64,000 bases of DNA from RI-153 sp963721725 (GTDB lineage: Bacteria > Chloroflexota > Anaerolineae > Caldilineales > Caldilineaceae), in NCBI GenBank assembly GCA_963721725.1, contig CAVRLX010000016.1, forward strand, positions 372,001-436,000, read 5' to 3'. The stretch's first letter is position 1. Each line of letters begins with the position of its first letter. The translations under genes and the position numbers were made by a program. Below are positions 53,927 through 63,311 of this stretch, piece after piece. The notes beneath the pieces are model-generated. The model saw nothing but the letters and a program-made list of their open reading frames with translations, did no database searches and was not told where the DNA came from.

Positions 53927-55108
53927 TCAACCCGAACGACCCCTCCGCACAATCACCCGCATCACTTTGTAATCGGTGCTGCCAAAGCGATATTTGTACT
54001 CTTCATCGCCCTGGAGGAAATCGAAAACAGTGCAGCCTGCCGCAATCGCATATTGGATCAAATAGGCCAGCAACACCCAGCCGGGGCTATATTGGGCGAG
54101 GTCGCCAGTTTCATAGCCGGAATTGTAGAGCAGGAATTTGCCCCGATATTCAAAGGCAAAGAGCGTGGCCGCCTTTTTGCCGTCCAACGTGAGAAAGGCC
54201 AAGCGCAAAAGTCCGGCATCCAACATGCGCCGGGCCATGCCTTTGAAAAAGCGCTGCATCTCCGCTGTCATAAAGTCGCCCTTGTCTGGGCTGCTCATGC
54301 GTTGCAGCGCGATGAAGGCGTCCATTTCGGCATCCAGGGCAGCGGCGTCTAGAGTGGCTGGCACAAAATAGAAATCCACACGGGTCTCGCGCTCGGCTCG
54401 GCGCTGTTTGCGGCGGATCTCGTGACGCTGTTTTTTGTCCACTTGATCAGCCAGATAGCTTTCATAGCGCTGGGGTAGCACAATGTGGGGCGCCACATCC
54501 TCTTGGGTGATGACGCATTCGTGGCCGTTCTGCTGCCACAGGGCAGGGAGCGTCTGATAGGTGAGGCTCTCTTCCGGCAGGTTGCAAAAGTCGACGAGAT
54601 CCCATTGCGGGGCAGCATCGCTTTCCAGCCAAGCGCGTAGCGCTGTATAGACACGCGCTTCCCAGCCTTTGGCAATGATCAGATCGAGAAAATCGCTGAC
54701 CTCGATACAGCCCACAAGGTGTAGACTCGATAGCCCCGCCCATTCGCCATCGGCATGTTGCAGCCGATAGAGCGGAGCAATTCCCACCAATTTGCCGGCG
54801 GCGCGAAAGGCCACGATCCAGAGTTCGCCTTCGCCCAGATAGTCCCACCAGGTGGATTGCCATTCCAGCGTGAGAAAGAAGGTGTCAAAGCGGCTGCGCG
54901 CCAGCAGCTCGTTCCATTCGGCGGCCAGGGCCGCGAAGCCGCTCATCGATGAAGTGGGGCCATAAATTGTACAGTCCAGCGGGAGATCGTCCGCTGTGTT
55001 GGGGGAAGAAGCCAGGGCCGAAGTGCCGTTGGTCCGTTGATGCATAGGGCTTTGGTCGGGTATGGTTGACGACTGCGAATGCGTCGTTGCTGTTTGTGCA
55101 AATGCCAT
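53927..55108 (-). CDS. FemAB/BioF2-like GNAT acyltransferase
   Basis: About 393 residues of the Acetyltransf_6 group. A disordered N-terminus of some 45 residues precedes FAALAAEWNELLARSRFDTFFLTLEWQSTWWDYLG and LWIVAFRAAGKLVGIAPLYRL. The middle has a basic helix (LADQVDKKQRHEIRRKQRRAE), and the second half closes with LAFLTLDGKKAATLFAFEYRGKFLLYNSGYETGDLAQYSPGWVLLAYLIQYAIAAGCTVFDFLQGDEEYKYRFG. This is the CelD-like pattern seen with exopolysaccharide genes. The ATG at 55108 is preferred to the GTG at 55111. It is distantly like the protein at 20492, but outside that locus. The donor is unknown. Confidence 0.8.
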   Translation of the reverse strand: MAFAQTATTHSQSSTIPDQSPMHQRTNGTSALASSPNTADDLPLDCTIYGPTSSMSGFAALAAEWNELLARSRFDTFFLTLEWQSTWWDYLGEGELWIVAFRAAGKLVGIAPLYRLQHADGEWAGLSSLHLVGCIEVSDFLDLIIAKGWEARVYTALRAWLESDAAPQWDLVDFCNLPEESLTYQTLPALWQQNGHECVITQEDVAPHIVLPQRYESYLADQVDKKQRHEIRRKQRRAERETRVDFYFVPATLDAAALDAEMDAFIALQRMSSPDKGDFMTAEMQRFFKGMARRMLDAGLLRLAFLTLDGKKAATLFAFEYRGKFLLYNSGYETGDLAQYSPGWVLLAYLIQYAIAAGCTVFDFLQGDEEYKYRFGSTDYKVMRVIVRRGRSG

Positions 55109-55310
55109 CACAAAAAATCCTCATAAAACAGGGCTGCCGCCACACGGTATCGCACCGAAAGCGGTTTAGGATAGCCATAAAATGGACAAGCAAGGGAGAG
55201 AAAGCCACCCAGGCGGCAATGGCTGGGCAGCAGTTCGCTACAATAATTATAGCGTTATTGTAGTGGAGAGCAGGCAGATCGACAAGTACGGGGCGATACA
55301 AAGCGGCGGG

Positions 55311-56966
55311 TTATTTGCGGAAGAAAATCCACCAGATTAAGAAAACCGCAGCGATAGCCAGGAGCGCGCCCCACCATGTCCCCAAGATAATATTGAGGAA
55401 GCCAAGAATAAGTCCTGGTGCATCTTCGGCTGGTGCGTCTTCTGCCAGCACACGACTGGCAGCGTCGCCTGACAGGACGGTCTCGCTCATGGGTTCTGTC
55501 GTGCCCAGGAAGATGGCTATAACCGTGGGCGTAAGGGTAGGGAGTGGCATGGGGGTGGCAGTGGGCGCACTGAAACAGATCTCCAGGCGCACAGCATCCA
55601 ACAGCATCCACGAGCGGGCGCTGTCGCTGTTGTTGAAGACGTTGAAATAGATGTAAAAGGTTTCGCCAATAAAGGGCGTGAGGTCTGCGTTGTTGACGCG
55701 CCAGATGCCATCGTTGTTCAACTGCCGGTAGAGAATGCGTTTGGTCATCAACTCCTGGGTGAGCAGGATCAACTCTTGACGATCATCGTTGACCGCCGGG
55801 TAGGCATTGGGCGCAGCTTGCGACGAGGGCTTGTGTGCCCACATTAACTTGGCCGTCAGCGCCGAGGCTGGAATCGAGATTAACTGGCGGGCGGAAGAAT
55901 AGGTGTGAATAGCCGGTTGCCCTGAATCGGGCGGATTGCCCATGCGCAGCGCCCGCAGACCTTCGTAGGTTTCCGCCACAATCTCGGCGGGCACAGGATC
56001 GTTGCCCAAAATCCAGACCCCGCTGCTACCCGGAATCGCCTCTTCAAAGCCGCCGTTGGGCAGGGAGGTCAGCGAGCAGCCTTCGGGCAGCGTTGTGGGC
56101 GGGAGGTAGACCGTGGGCGAGAGAGAAACCGTGGGCGTGATGGTGGCAAAGGGCACGGTGGCAAGGGGGAGGGTGGCTGTGGCCGAGGCCAGCGGCATGC
56201 CCGGCTCTGGCGTGGATGTAATCGTGGGGGAAGGCAGCGTCGAAACGCTGGTAATGGACGGTGTTGGCGTGGGGCGGGTGATCTGAGTGGGAATGGGTGT
56301 GGCCGGGTCCACGGCGCCGCTATCACAGGCCAGCAACGAAATGTTATCCACATAGAGCGCAGTTTTGGCCCCGCGCCCGTCGTTGATCACGCCAAAGACA
56401 AGCCGCAAGTTGCGCCCCGCCAGCGATGTGAGATCGAATTGCACAAAGAGCCAGGTATCGCGGTTGATGGTCTGGCCTAAGATGCGGGTGATGCGTTCGC
56501 CGGTGGCTGGGTCAACCAGATCGACATATTGCAGATCGTTGCCCGGATCATCGGCGGTTTTGGGTAGATAGGTAAAGCCCAATACAATAGGGCTGGCGGT
56601 GCGCGGCAGCGAAACGGTTTGATAGACGCCGTTGGTAATGGCGCTGTTGTCGCCTTCCACAATGCCCACTTTCAGCGCACGGGTCCCCCCATAGACAGGC
56701 GCTGCCACGTAGGCAGGGGCAAGGCTGGGCGGCAATCCGGGAACCAGTTGTTCCCAGCCCAGCCCTTCTGCCTCAAAGCCGCCGTTGAGCAGCAATTCTG
56801 TACACCCGGCCACAGCGTTGGCGGTGGCGCGGGTCAGCGGCGAATCGTCCTGGGCTGTTGCGGGGTGCGCGGCCAGCCATGTCAACAGGGCCGTGAACGC
56901 CAAGAGCATCAAAATGGCAAGAGGGCGAGGGTAGATTGGATGATAAGCGCTGTCGTTGGCGTGCAT
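55311..56966 (-). CDS. Secreted, membrane-anchored protein with two jelly-roll-like modules
   Basis: About 551 residues. A signal peptide (about 15-40, AILMLLAFTALLTWLAAHPATAQ), then a module ELLLNGGFEAEGLGWEQLVPGLPP up to NISLLACDSG (about 55-220), a long Pro/Thr-rich linker, and a second module SLPNGGFEEAIPGSSGVWIL up to AVRLEICFS (about 300-480). Both start with NGGFE and end in a buried-aromatic strand, the layout of CBM-like or DUF642-type domains. A C-terminal helix (about 528-546, WWGALLAIAAVFLIWWIFF) would anchor it, with the tail inside. ATG 56966 is used; longer in-frame openings run into R1 copy 5. The ligand is unknown, but sugar binding is plausible. Confidence 0.75.
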   Translation of the reverse strand: MHANDSAYHPIYPRPLAILMLLAFTALLTWLAAHPATAQDDSPLTRATANAVAGCTELLLNGGFEAEGLGWEQLVPGLPPSLAPAYVAAPVYGGTRALKVGIVEGDNSAITNGVYQTVSLPRTASPIVLGFTYLPKTADDPGNDLQYVDLVDPATGERITRILGQTINRDTWLFVQFDLTSLAGRNLRLVFGVINDGRGAKTALYVDNISLLACDSGAVDPATPIPTQITRPTPTPSITSVSTLPSPTITSTPEPGMPLASATATLPLATVPFATITPTVSLSPTVYLPPTTLPEGCSLTSLPNGGFEEAIPGSSGVWILGNDPVPAEIVAETYEGLRALRMGNPPDSGQPAIHTYSSARQLISIPASALTAKLMWAHKPSSQAAPNAYPAVNDDRQELILLTQELMTKRILYRQLNNDGIWRVNNADLTPFIGETFYIYFNVFNNSDSARSWMLLDAVRLEICFSAPTATPMPLPTLTPTVIAIFLGTTEPMSETVLSGDAASRVLAEDAPAEDAPGLILGFLNIILGTWWGALLAIAAVFLIWWIFFRK

Positions 56967-57048
56967 GGGAGGCGAGTCAGTTCCCCGGTTGGGTGCGGAA
57001 GCATTGCGGGCATTGTACCATAGGGCAGATCCCCCCGCAATCATACAC

Positions 57049-57135
57049 CCATAGGTCGAGGGTGCGACGCACTCGCCACACACGCTTTTCACAACCAATC
57101 TATTCCTGGCCGGTGCATCGCACTTGTGTAGTTAC
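57049..57135. repeat. Dispersed palindromic repeat R1, copy 5 (full length)
   Basis: About 87 bases with the orientation of copy 2: AGGGTGCGACGCACTCGCCACA, then CGCTTTTCACAACCA and a diverged right arm GGTGCATCGCACTTGTGTAGTTAC. It lies in the 301-base gap 56967-57267, which has no gene; the remainder is unremarkable sequence before the M20 peptidase ATG. Confidence 0.85.
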
Positions 57136-57267
57136 TTCCAAATAGGCGATTGCAAAGAATAAACTATGCGGCCAAAATCTCCGGCACTTTCTGTCGTAAG
57201 TCCGTGAAGGGCCGGGGACTTGTGCATACTTATTTTCGTGGAATCGCCATAGCAGAATGAGAACCTT

Positions 57268-58413
57268 ATGCAAATAGAGTCAGTACGATTCGCTGAATGG
57301 GTCAGCCGCCTTGTGCAGATTCCCAGCGTTGCGCCGGAAATGGCAGGGCTACGCGCCGGGAAAACGGGCGAGGCGCGCATAGCCGCCGCCGTGGCCGATT
57401 GGTTCACGGCGTTCGGCGGCGAAGTGCATCAGCACGAGGTCAAACCGGGGCGGCCCAATGTCTATGGCCTCTGGCGTGGAAAATCCCAGCGTTGGCTGGC
57501 CGTAGATGTTCACACCGACACTGTGGGCGTGGACGGAATGCCGGGCGATCCTTTTGACGGACGCGTGGAGAATGGCCGGGTCTATGGGCGCGGCGCTGTG
57601 GATACCAAAGCCACATTGGGCGTGGTCTTGGCGCTACTCGAAGCCATGCACCGCCAAGGCATCACGCCGACGCACAATCTGCTGATTGCTGCCACCGCCG
57701 ACGAAGAGATCGGGGCCACGGGCGCGCCAGCCTTTGCTGATTGGCTGCGCGCCCACTCGTTGCACGTGAACCAACTGGTGGTGGCCGAGCCAACGCGCTG
57801 CAACCCAATTCACGGTCATAAGGGCGTCTGCCGCTTGGCCTTTGACATTTACGGCAAATCCGCCCATTCGTCGCAGCCCCATTTGGGCCAGAACGCCATC
57901 ACCGCGGCGGCCCATCTGGCGCTGGCGTTGGATGCTGAACATGGACGGTTGCAAAGCGTGGACTCTGCGCTGGGCGCACCGTCGCTTACGGTTTCGCTGA
58001 TCAGCGGCGGGCAGGGCATCAATGTCGTCCCCGACCGCTGCCAGCTTTCCGTTGATCGGCGGCTGGTAGTGGGCGAAGATCCCCATGCCATGATTGCGAC
58101 GCTCTCTGCCCTGGCCGAGGCAGCCTGCCCGCTGCCTTTTTCCGTCGATGTGCTGCTGGCAGTGGGGTCTTTCTATCAACCGCCGGATTCGCCCTGGCTG
58201 CGTCAACTGGCGGCGTGGACAGAGGCCGATCCCACCGTGGCCCCGTATGGCACGAATGCTTGGGCCTATGCCGCTGTGGCCGACGAATGTGTTGTTCTCG
58301 GTCCCGGCTCAATTGAACAGGCGCACGGAGCCGAAGAGTGGGTGGAGATCGCCGAATTGGAGAAAGTGGCGGCAATTTATCGGCGCTGGTGGGAATTAGG
58401 GATTGGGGATTAG
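57268..58413 (+). CDS. M20-family metallopeptidase/deacylase (ArgE/DapE-like)
   Basis: A 381-residue zinc amidohydrolase of the M20 family, which hydrolyses N-acyl or peptide bonds. Metal and catalytic motifs: AVDVHTDTV (the His and Asp of HxD), GRGAVDTKATLGVVL (bridging aspartate), ATADEEIG (the EE pair) and VVAEPT (the ligand acid). KGVCRLAFDIYGKSAHSSQPHLGQNAI is the dimerisation lid domain, and SGGQGINVVPDRCQLSVDRR follows it. VADECVVLGPGSIEQAHGAEEWV carries the last histidine ligand. No signal peptide, so cytoplasmic. It is a single gene, converging with the oxidoreductase at 58455. The substrate is unknown. Confidence 0.85.
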   Translation: MQIESVRFAEWVSRLVQIPSVAPEMAGLRAGKTGEARIAAAVADWFTAFGGEVHQHEVKPGRPNVYGLWRGKSQRWLAVDVHTDTVGVDGMPGDPFDGRVENGRVYGRGAVDTKATLGVVLALLEAMHRQGITPTHNLLIAATADEEIGATGAPAFADWLRAHSLHVNQLVVAEPTRCNPIHGHKGVCRLAFDIYGKSAHSSQPHLGQNAITAAAHLALALDAEHGRLQSVDSALGAPSLTVSLISGGQGINVVPDRCQLSVDRRLVVGEDPHAMIATLSALAEAACPLPFSVDVLLAVGSFYQPPDSPWLRQLAAWTEADPTVAPYGTNAWAYAAVADECVVLGPGSIEQAHGAEEWVEIAELEKVAAIYRRWWELGIGD

Positions 58414-58445
58414 AGATCGGGTCAATCCACCCAATCTCTAATCCC
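58406..58445. terminator. Hairpin between convergent genes
   Basis: GGGATTAGAGAT at 58406-58417 pairs with ATCTCTAATCCC at 58434-58445; GGGT and ACCC just inside extend the stem past one mismatch. It overlaps the M20 stop region and lies before the stop of the oxidoreductase gene, so it may end both transcripts. Confidence 0.6.
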
Positions 58446-58454
58446 TAGACCCAC

Positions 58455-59482
58455 TTACTTCAACGTCACCGGACGCCCCACCGCCGCCGATTCCACGGCG
58501 GCGTCCATGAAGCGCAGGCTGCCAATGTTGTCGCGGCCCAGGCTGGTATAATCGGGCGCTTTGCCACTGGTGACGGTTTGGGCAAAAGCCGCCAGCGCGC
58601 CGGCACGCCCGGTATAGGGCAAACTGGGCAGTTTCATCTTCTTTTCTTTGCCACCGGTTTTTCGTGTCTTCACCCGATCACCGGCAGTTTTGACGGGCGT
58701 TCCGGCGCGGCTGGTCCACAGGATTTCGCCTTCGGTACACTCCATGCGCCAATCGCCAGCCCAATGGGTGGTGGGGCCTGTGCTGACCCAACTGCCCTGA
58801 TAGGTGACCACAATGTTGCCGTCAAATTGCACGATCATGGCGGCGGTGGGCGGCTCGTTGTACTTGCTGGTGGGCGGCTGCCAGCTATGGCAATAGACCT
58901 GGTGGGGTTCGCGCCCAAGACCATGCGCAGTAGATCATAGTGATGGATGGTCATATCCATGAGCAAGGGCTGCATCAGCGCAGCGTGGCGCGCCGGCGGG
59001 TCGGGAATATAGCGACGAAAGATCAGGTTGACCGCATAGACGCTGCCCAGAGTTTCTTCTTGCACCAACCGGGCCGCGGCCAGGGGGGCCGGGAAGAAAC
59101 GATAATTCTGGCTCACCATCATCACCAGCCCCTTGCGGTCGGCCAGATCGATCAGTTCTTGGGCCTCGGCGAGCGAGGGCGCAAAGGGCTTTTCGGTGAT
59201 CACATGCTTGCCCGCCTCCAGCGCAGCCCGCGCCACCGGCACATGACCGGGCAGCGCCGCCGTGATCAACACGCCGTCCACGTCTGCATGGCTCAGGGCG
59301 TCGGCCACGCTGAGAAAACAACGATCCGGGTCAAGATCCATCTCGGCTTGGGCCGTGGCAAGGGCATCGCTGTCAGCATCCACCCAAGCCACGGTTTCCA
59401 CCTCTTTCACTTCGGGGACAATGTTCTGTGCCCAATTGCGTCCCCAACGTCCCATGCCAACCTGCGCGATTTTCAGGGCCAT
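58455..59482 (-). CDS. Gfo/Idh/MocA family oxidoreductase, frameshifted
   Basis: About 342 residues. ATG 59482 opens KIAQVGMGRWGRNWAQNIVP, a Rossmann start; HVITEKPFAPSLAEAQEL is the canonical EKP site; LLMDMTIHHYDLLRMVLG has the conserved His and Asp. The frame slips near 58905, at a CCCC run: after LGANP the second part continues as HQVYCHSWQPPTSKYNEPPTAAM and reads on to 58455. The join gives an ordinary family protein. The substrate is unknown. The 267 bases upstream (59483-59749) hold no gene. Confidence 0.82.
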
Positions 59483-59749
59483 GAAAGTTCCTTTCGTGTC
59501 AATTGTCTATTGGTTTTGGAGGGTATTTTGTAAACTGTTTCAGGCGTTGACCCATTATTCCATAGCCGGGGCAAGCATACCAACCGATAGATTGCCCTGT
59601 TCGCCCGCATGTTGCGCCTTGTGCGATAATGGGGAACGTATTGCGTATCCAGAAAGCGTTGAGCCACATTGCGTAGCAAAATATGGAGCATGCATCACTC
59701 TTTCTGTGTTTAACCTTCAACTATCCCTGCTCATCGGTAACCCGTCCCC

Positions 59750-61995
59750 ATGGCCCAAGAACCCACCACCGTTGAAAAATTGCGCGGCCTGCCCTGGAGC
59801 ATTGCCACCAACGTTGCCAATACGGTTTTCTCTCAACTGATCTACTTTGGTTCCGTTTTCGTGCTCTTTCTCGATTATCTGGATTTCTCCAAAACCGAGA
59901 TCGGGCTGGTGCTGGCGCTGATCCCCCTGGCCGGGTGCATTGCGCCGCTGGTGGCTTCGTTCACAGCGCGCATGGGCATCAAGCGTGCCTTCATCCTCTT
60001 TTACGCCGGGCGCAAAGTAGTTTCCGTCCCGCTGCTGCTAACCCCGTGGGTGTTGATGACCTTTGGCAGCCGGGCCACCTTCTTCTTTGTCACCGCTGTG
60101 GTGGCGCTTTTTTCGCTGATCCGTGCCATTGAAGAGACCGCCTATTTTCCGTGGGTGCAGGAATTTGTGCCGCGCTCGGTGCGCGGGCGCTATTCGGCCA
60201 TGAGCAATATTTTCACCGCGCTCACTGGCTTTGTGGCCGTGGGCGTGGCCGGCATTGTGCTGGACAACGTACAGGGCATGACCGGCTTTCTGAGCCTCTT
60301 TGTGGTGGGCATCATCTTTGGCGTCGTCTCTGTGTGGGCCGCCACCCACATTCCCGGCGGTGCGCGTGCCGTCAACGCCGAAACCGAACGGCGCAACTGG
60401 CGCGCCGTGCTGGTCGATGTTGACTTCCGCCGTTACTTGATTGGGCTGGCGCTGCTCACGTTGGGGGCCGTGCCGCTGACCTCGTTTTTGCCACTTTTCT
60501 TGCAAGAAGAGATCGGCCTCACCGCCGGCAATATTGTGCTGATGCAGATGGGCACGCTGTTGGGTACGTTGACCTCTAGCTATCTGTGGGGCTGGGCAGC
60601 CGATCGCTATGGCAGCAAACCGGTGATGCTCATGGGGGCGGGCATGTTGGTGGTGGTCCCCATGTTTTGGTGGCTCATGCCGCGCAATGTGCCGTGGGCA
60701 CTGCCCGTAGCCCTGGGCATCGCCTTCTTTCAAGGCATCGCCGATCTCAGTTGGGGCATTGGGGCCAGTCGGCTGCTCTTTGGCAGCATTGTCCCCAGCG
60801 ATAAAAGGCTCGACTATATGGCAATCTACTTTGCCTGGATTGGCTTTATCACCGGGCTGAGCCAGTTCGTGGGCGGGCGTGCGCTGGATTTTTCCGGCGG
60901 GATCTCCGGCCAGTTTCTTTTTTTGCGGCTGGATGCCTACACACCACTCTTCTTGGCGGCGGTGATCTTGCCGCTGTTCAGCATGATCTTGTTGCGCGGT
61001 GTACGCGGGGACAGCCCCTTTACGACAATGCAGTTTGCCGGGCTGTTTCTGCGCGGCAACCCTTTACTCGCCATGGAATCGCTGATCCGCTTCTATCGGG
61101 CACGCGACGAACACAGCGCCGTATTGATCACCGAGCGCATGGGGGGCATTCGCAGCCTGTTGGCCGTGGATGAACTGCTAGATGCCCTGGCCGATCCCCG
61201 CTTCAACGTGCGCTTTGAGGCGATTCTGGCTATGGCGCGCATGCCCGCCGACGAGCGGCTGATCACCGCGCTAATTGAGGTGCTCCGCGACGATTCGCCG
61301 GCCTTGAGCGTCGTGGCGGCCTGGGCGTTGGGCAAAATTGGACGCAACCATGCCGGTGCCAAGCTGGCCCTGCGTCAAGCGTTAAATTCCAACTATCGCT
61401 CTCTGCAAGCGCACACCATCCACGCGCGTTGGGGAACCTGGGCGATCAGGAACTGGCCGACGGGCTGCTTGCGCGGCTGGCTATCGAGCGCGACGAGGGG
61501 CTGCGTATGGCCTATGTGGCGTCTCTGGGCAAACTGCGTATGGGCGCGGCGCTGCCCGCCCTGCTGGATGTGCTGCACAAGACGCGTGACACAACCATGC
61601 GCATGGAAGTGGCCCTGGCCCTGGTGCGCGTGGTCGGCGACGAGGACAGCTTTATCTGGCTCTTCCGCCAAATGCAGACGGCTGCGCCCAGCTTGGTATT
61701 AGCCCCGGCGGTGGATCAACTAAGCCGTACGCTGCGCCAGCAGATCGGGAAATCGCCGGATCTGGCCGGGGCGCTGGCCGAAGCGACCGAGGCATTCGCC
61801 CGAGATCGGCTGCACCCTGGCGCGGCTCTGCTGGGCGAGGCCCTCTATTTTGTCAACACCGAGGCGTTGCCGCCAGCCATTGTCCCCATTCTGGCGCGCT
61901 GTCGCCAGGAATTGGCGCGCAACGGCGCCACGCGGCCCGAATATCTGCTCTTGGCGCTGACGCTCTTGGCGCAGCCTGGGGAAGGAATGGCGTAG
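59750..61995 (+). CDS. MFS transporter fused to C-terminal HEAT repeats, frameshifted
   Basis: About 748 residues. The first ~430 residues are a 12-helix major-facilitator transporter (FSKTEIGLVLALIPLAGCIAPLVASF, then RSVRGRYSAMSNIFTALTGFVAVG as the A-like loop, and later PVMLMGAGMLVVVPMFWWLM). From about residue 470 the protein is a chain of HEAT-like helical repeats: VDELLDALADPRFNVRFEAILAMARMP, ALIEVLRDDSPALSVVAAWALGKIG, GDQELADGLLARL and ALPALLDVLHKTRDTTMRMEVALALVRV. The frame shifts near 61427 (SLQAHTIHA, then LGNLGDQEL); one missing base explains it. A cytoplasmic HEAT tail on an MFS protein is uncommon. The cargo is unknown. Confidence 0.8.
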
Positions 61996-62009
61996 TGCTG
62001 ATTGTGACG

Positions 62010-63290
62010 TTAGGGCGTGGGGCGCAGTGTGGAAAAGTCGATCAAGGCATCCATGCCCCGGCTGTGGAAGAGATCGCGGGCCTGTTGGGCAGGGTTGCGG
62101 CCTGTGGCAAGGCGGGTCCACAGCGGGGCAAGGTAGCGTTCTTCGCCATAACCGCGGGCGAGCAGCGCTGCCTGGGCCAAGGCCAATAACTGGCTGAGAA
62201 AATTATCCGTGGGCTGCGGTGCGGCCAAGCCCTGCCGGATCGCCTGCGGCCAGTATGCGCGCAGCGCATCCCAGCCTCCATTGCCCAAGGCGCGCGCGAG
62301 GAATGCCTCAATCTGAGGCGCAGCCTCCATCAGTCCCAAATAGAGCGCCGCTGCCACCATGCCATTGCCGGGCGGTTGCTGACAGGCTGGGCGCAATTCC
62401 AGCGTGGCGTGGGCCACGCGCAGCCGGGCACTGTGCCAGATGTAATGGTCATGCAGCAAGAAATCAGCAAAGCCTGCGCCTTCGTCCATCACCTCGGCGA
62501 AGAGGCGACCATCGGGCAGCAGCGCTTTATGCTCTCGGCGCAGCAGAGAGGGCAGGCGCGCCAGACCGGCCACAAAATCAGCCAGATCGGCGTAGGGCGC
62601 GGCGGGCATGCCGTGGCGGTTGGCATAGGGGCCAGCCTCGGCCACGCCTTCACGCGCCGAACAGTAAGGGCTTTCCACCCCGCCATAAATCGGCGAATTG
62701 CCACACAGCGCCACCACCACCGGGGCCATCATCAGCCCCAGGTTGAGCATCCGCACCAGTTCGGGGCGGGCCACGTCCACATGCAGTTGCTCCGACGCGG
62801 TGACGGTGTACCAGAGCCAGTCGTCGCCCATGCTTTGCAGCAAGGCATGATAGCGCTGTTTGGGGGAAAGTAGCGAGAGCGAAGGCGGCGTCAGCGGATG
62901 AACCCCATAGCCAAGCACACGCAGGTCCAATTGCGAAGCCGCCCACACCAAACGGTGGAGGGCGGCTTTGTGGACGGTTTCAAGTTCGACTAAATGGAGG
63001 CACGGGCGGGTGTTGATCTCAATCGTGCCGCGGCCCACCTCCAACGCATAGCCGTATTCCGCACCTTCCAGCCCCACGGTCATGGCTTGGTTGACGGCAT
63101 CGAACTTGGGCTGCAAATCGCCCGCCGCCGCCAACAACGGCCACAACATCGACACATCCGCCGCCGCTCCGCTTGCCGTCACCACAGGGTATTCCGATTC
63201 TTGTCCCACGTGGCGCGGCCCAGCCAACTTTGCGGGGAAGGCCCTCTCGAATTCCGCAACCAGATCCCCGGTGGCAATAGGCTGCCCCAT
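62010..63290 (-). CDS. Glutamate-cysteine ligase family 2 (EgtA/GshA-like)
   Basis: A 426-residue ATP-grasp-like ligase of the GCS2 family, which joins glutamate and cysteine. RHVGQESEYPVVTASG carries the conserved ExE-type metal and glutamate site; LEVGRGTIEINTRPCLHLVEL is the family core, and WYTVTASEQLHVDVARPEL is the TxSxQxH-like segment. LRVAHATLELRPACQQP is the C-terminal ATP and metal motif. A short relative of EgtA, used in ergothioneine synthesis, is an alternative. No neighbouring glutathione or ergothioneine genes are seen. It runs toward the MFS-HEAT gene, 14 bases from its end. Confidence 0.8.
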   Translation of the reverse strand: MGQPIATGDLVAEFERAFPAKLAGPRHVGQESEYPVVTASGAAADVSMLWPLLAAAGDLQPKFDAVNQAMTVGLEGAEYGYALEVGRGTIEINTRPCLHLVELETVHKAALHRLVWAASQLDLRVLGYGVHPLTPPSLSLLSPKQRYHALLQSMGDDWLWYTVTASEQLHVDVARPELVRMLNLGLMMAPVVVALCGNSPIYGGVESPYCSAREGVAEAGPYANRHGMPAAPYADLADFVAGLARLPSLLRREHKALLPDGRLFAEVMDEGAGFADFLLHDHYIWHSARLRVAHATLELRPACQQPPGNGMVAAALYLGLMEAAPQIEAFLARALGNGGWDALRAYWPQAIRQGLAAPQPTDNFLSQLLALAQAALLARGYGEERYLAPLWTRLATGRNPAQQARDLFHSRGMDALIDFSTLRPTP

Positions 63291-63311
63291 GATACCTGCT
63301 TTCTCCGTCCG

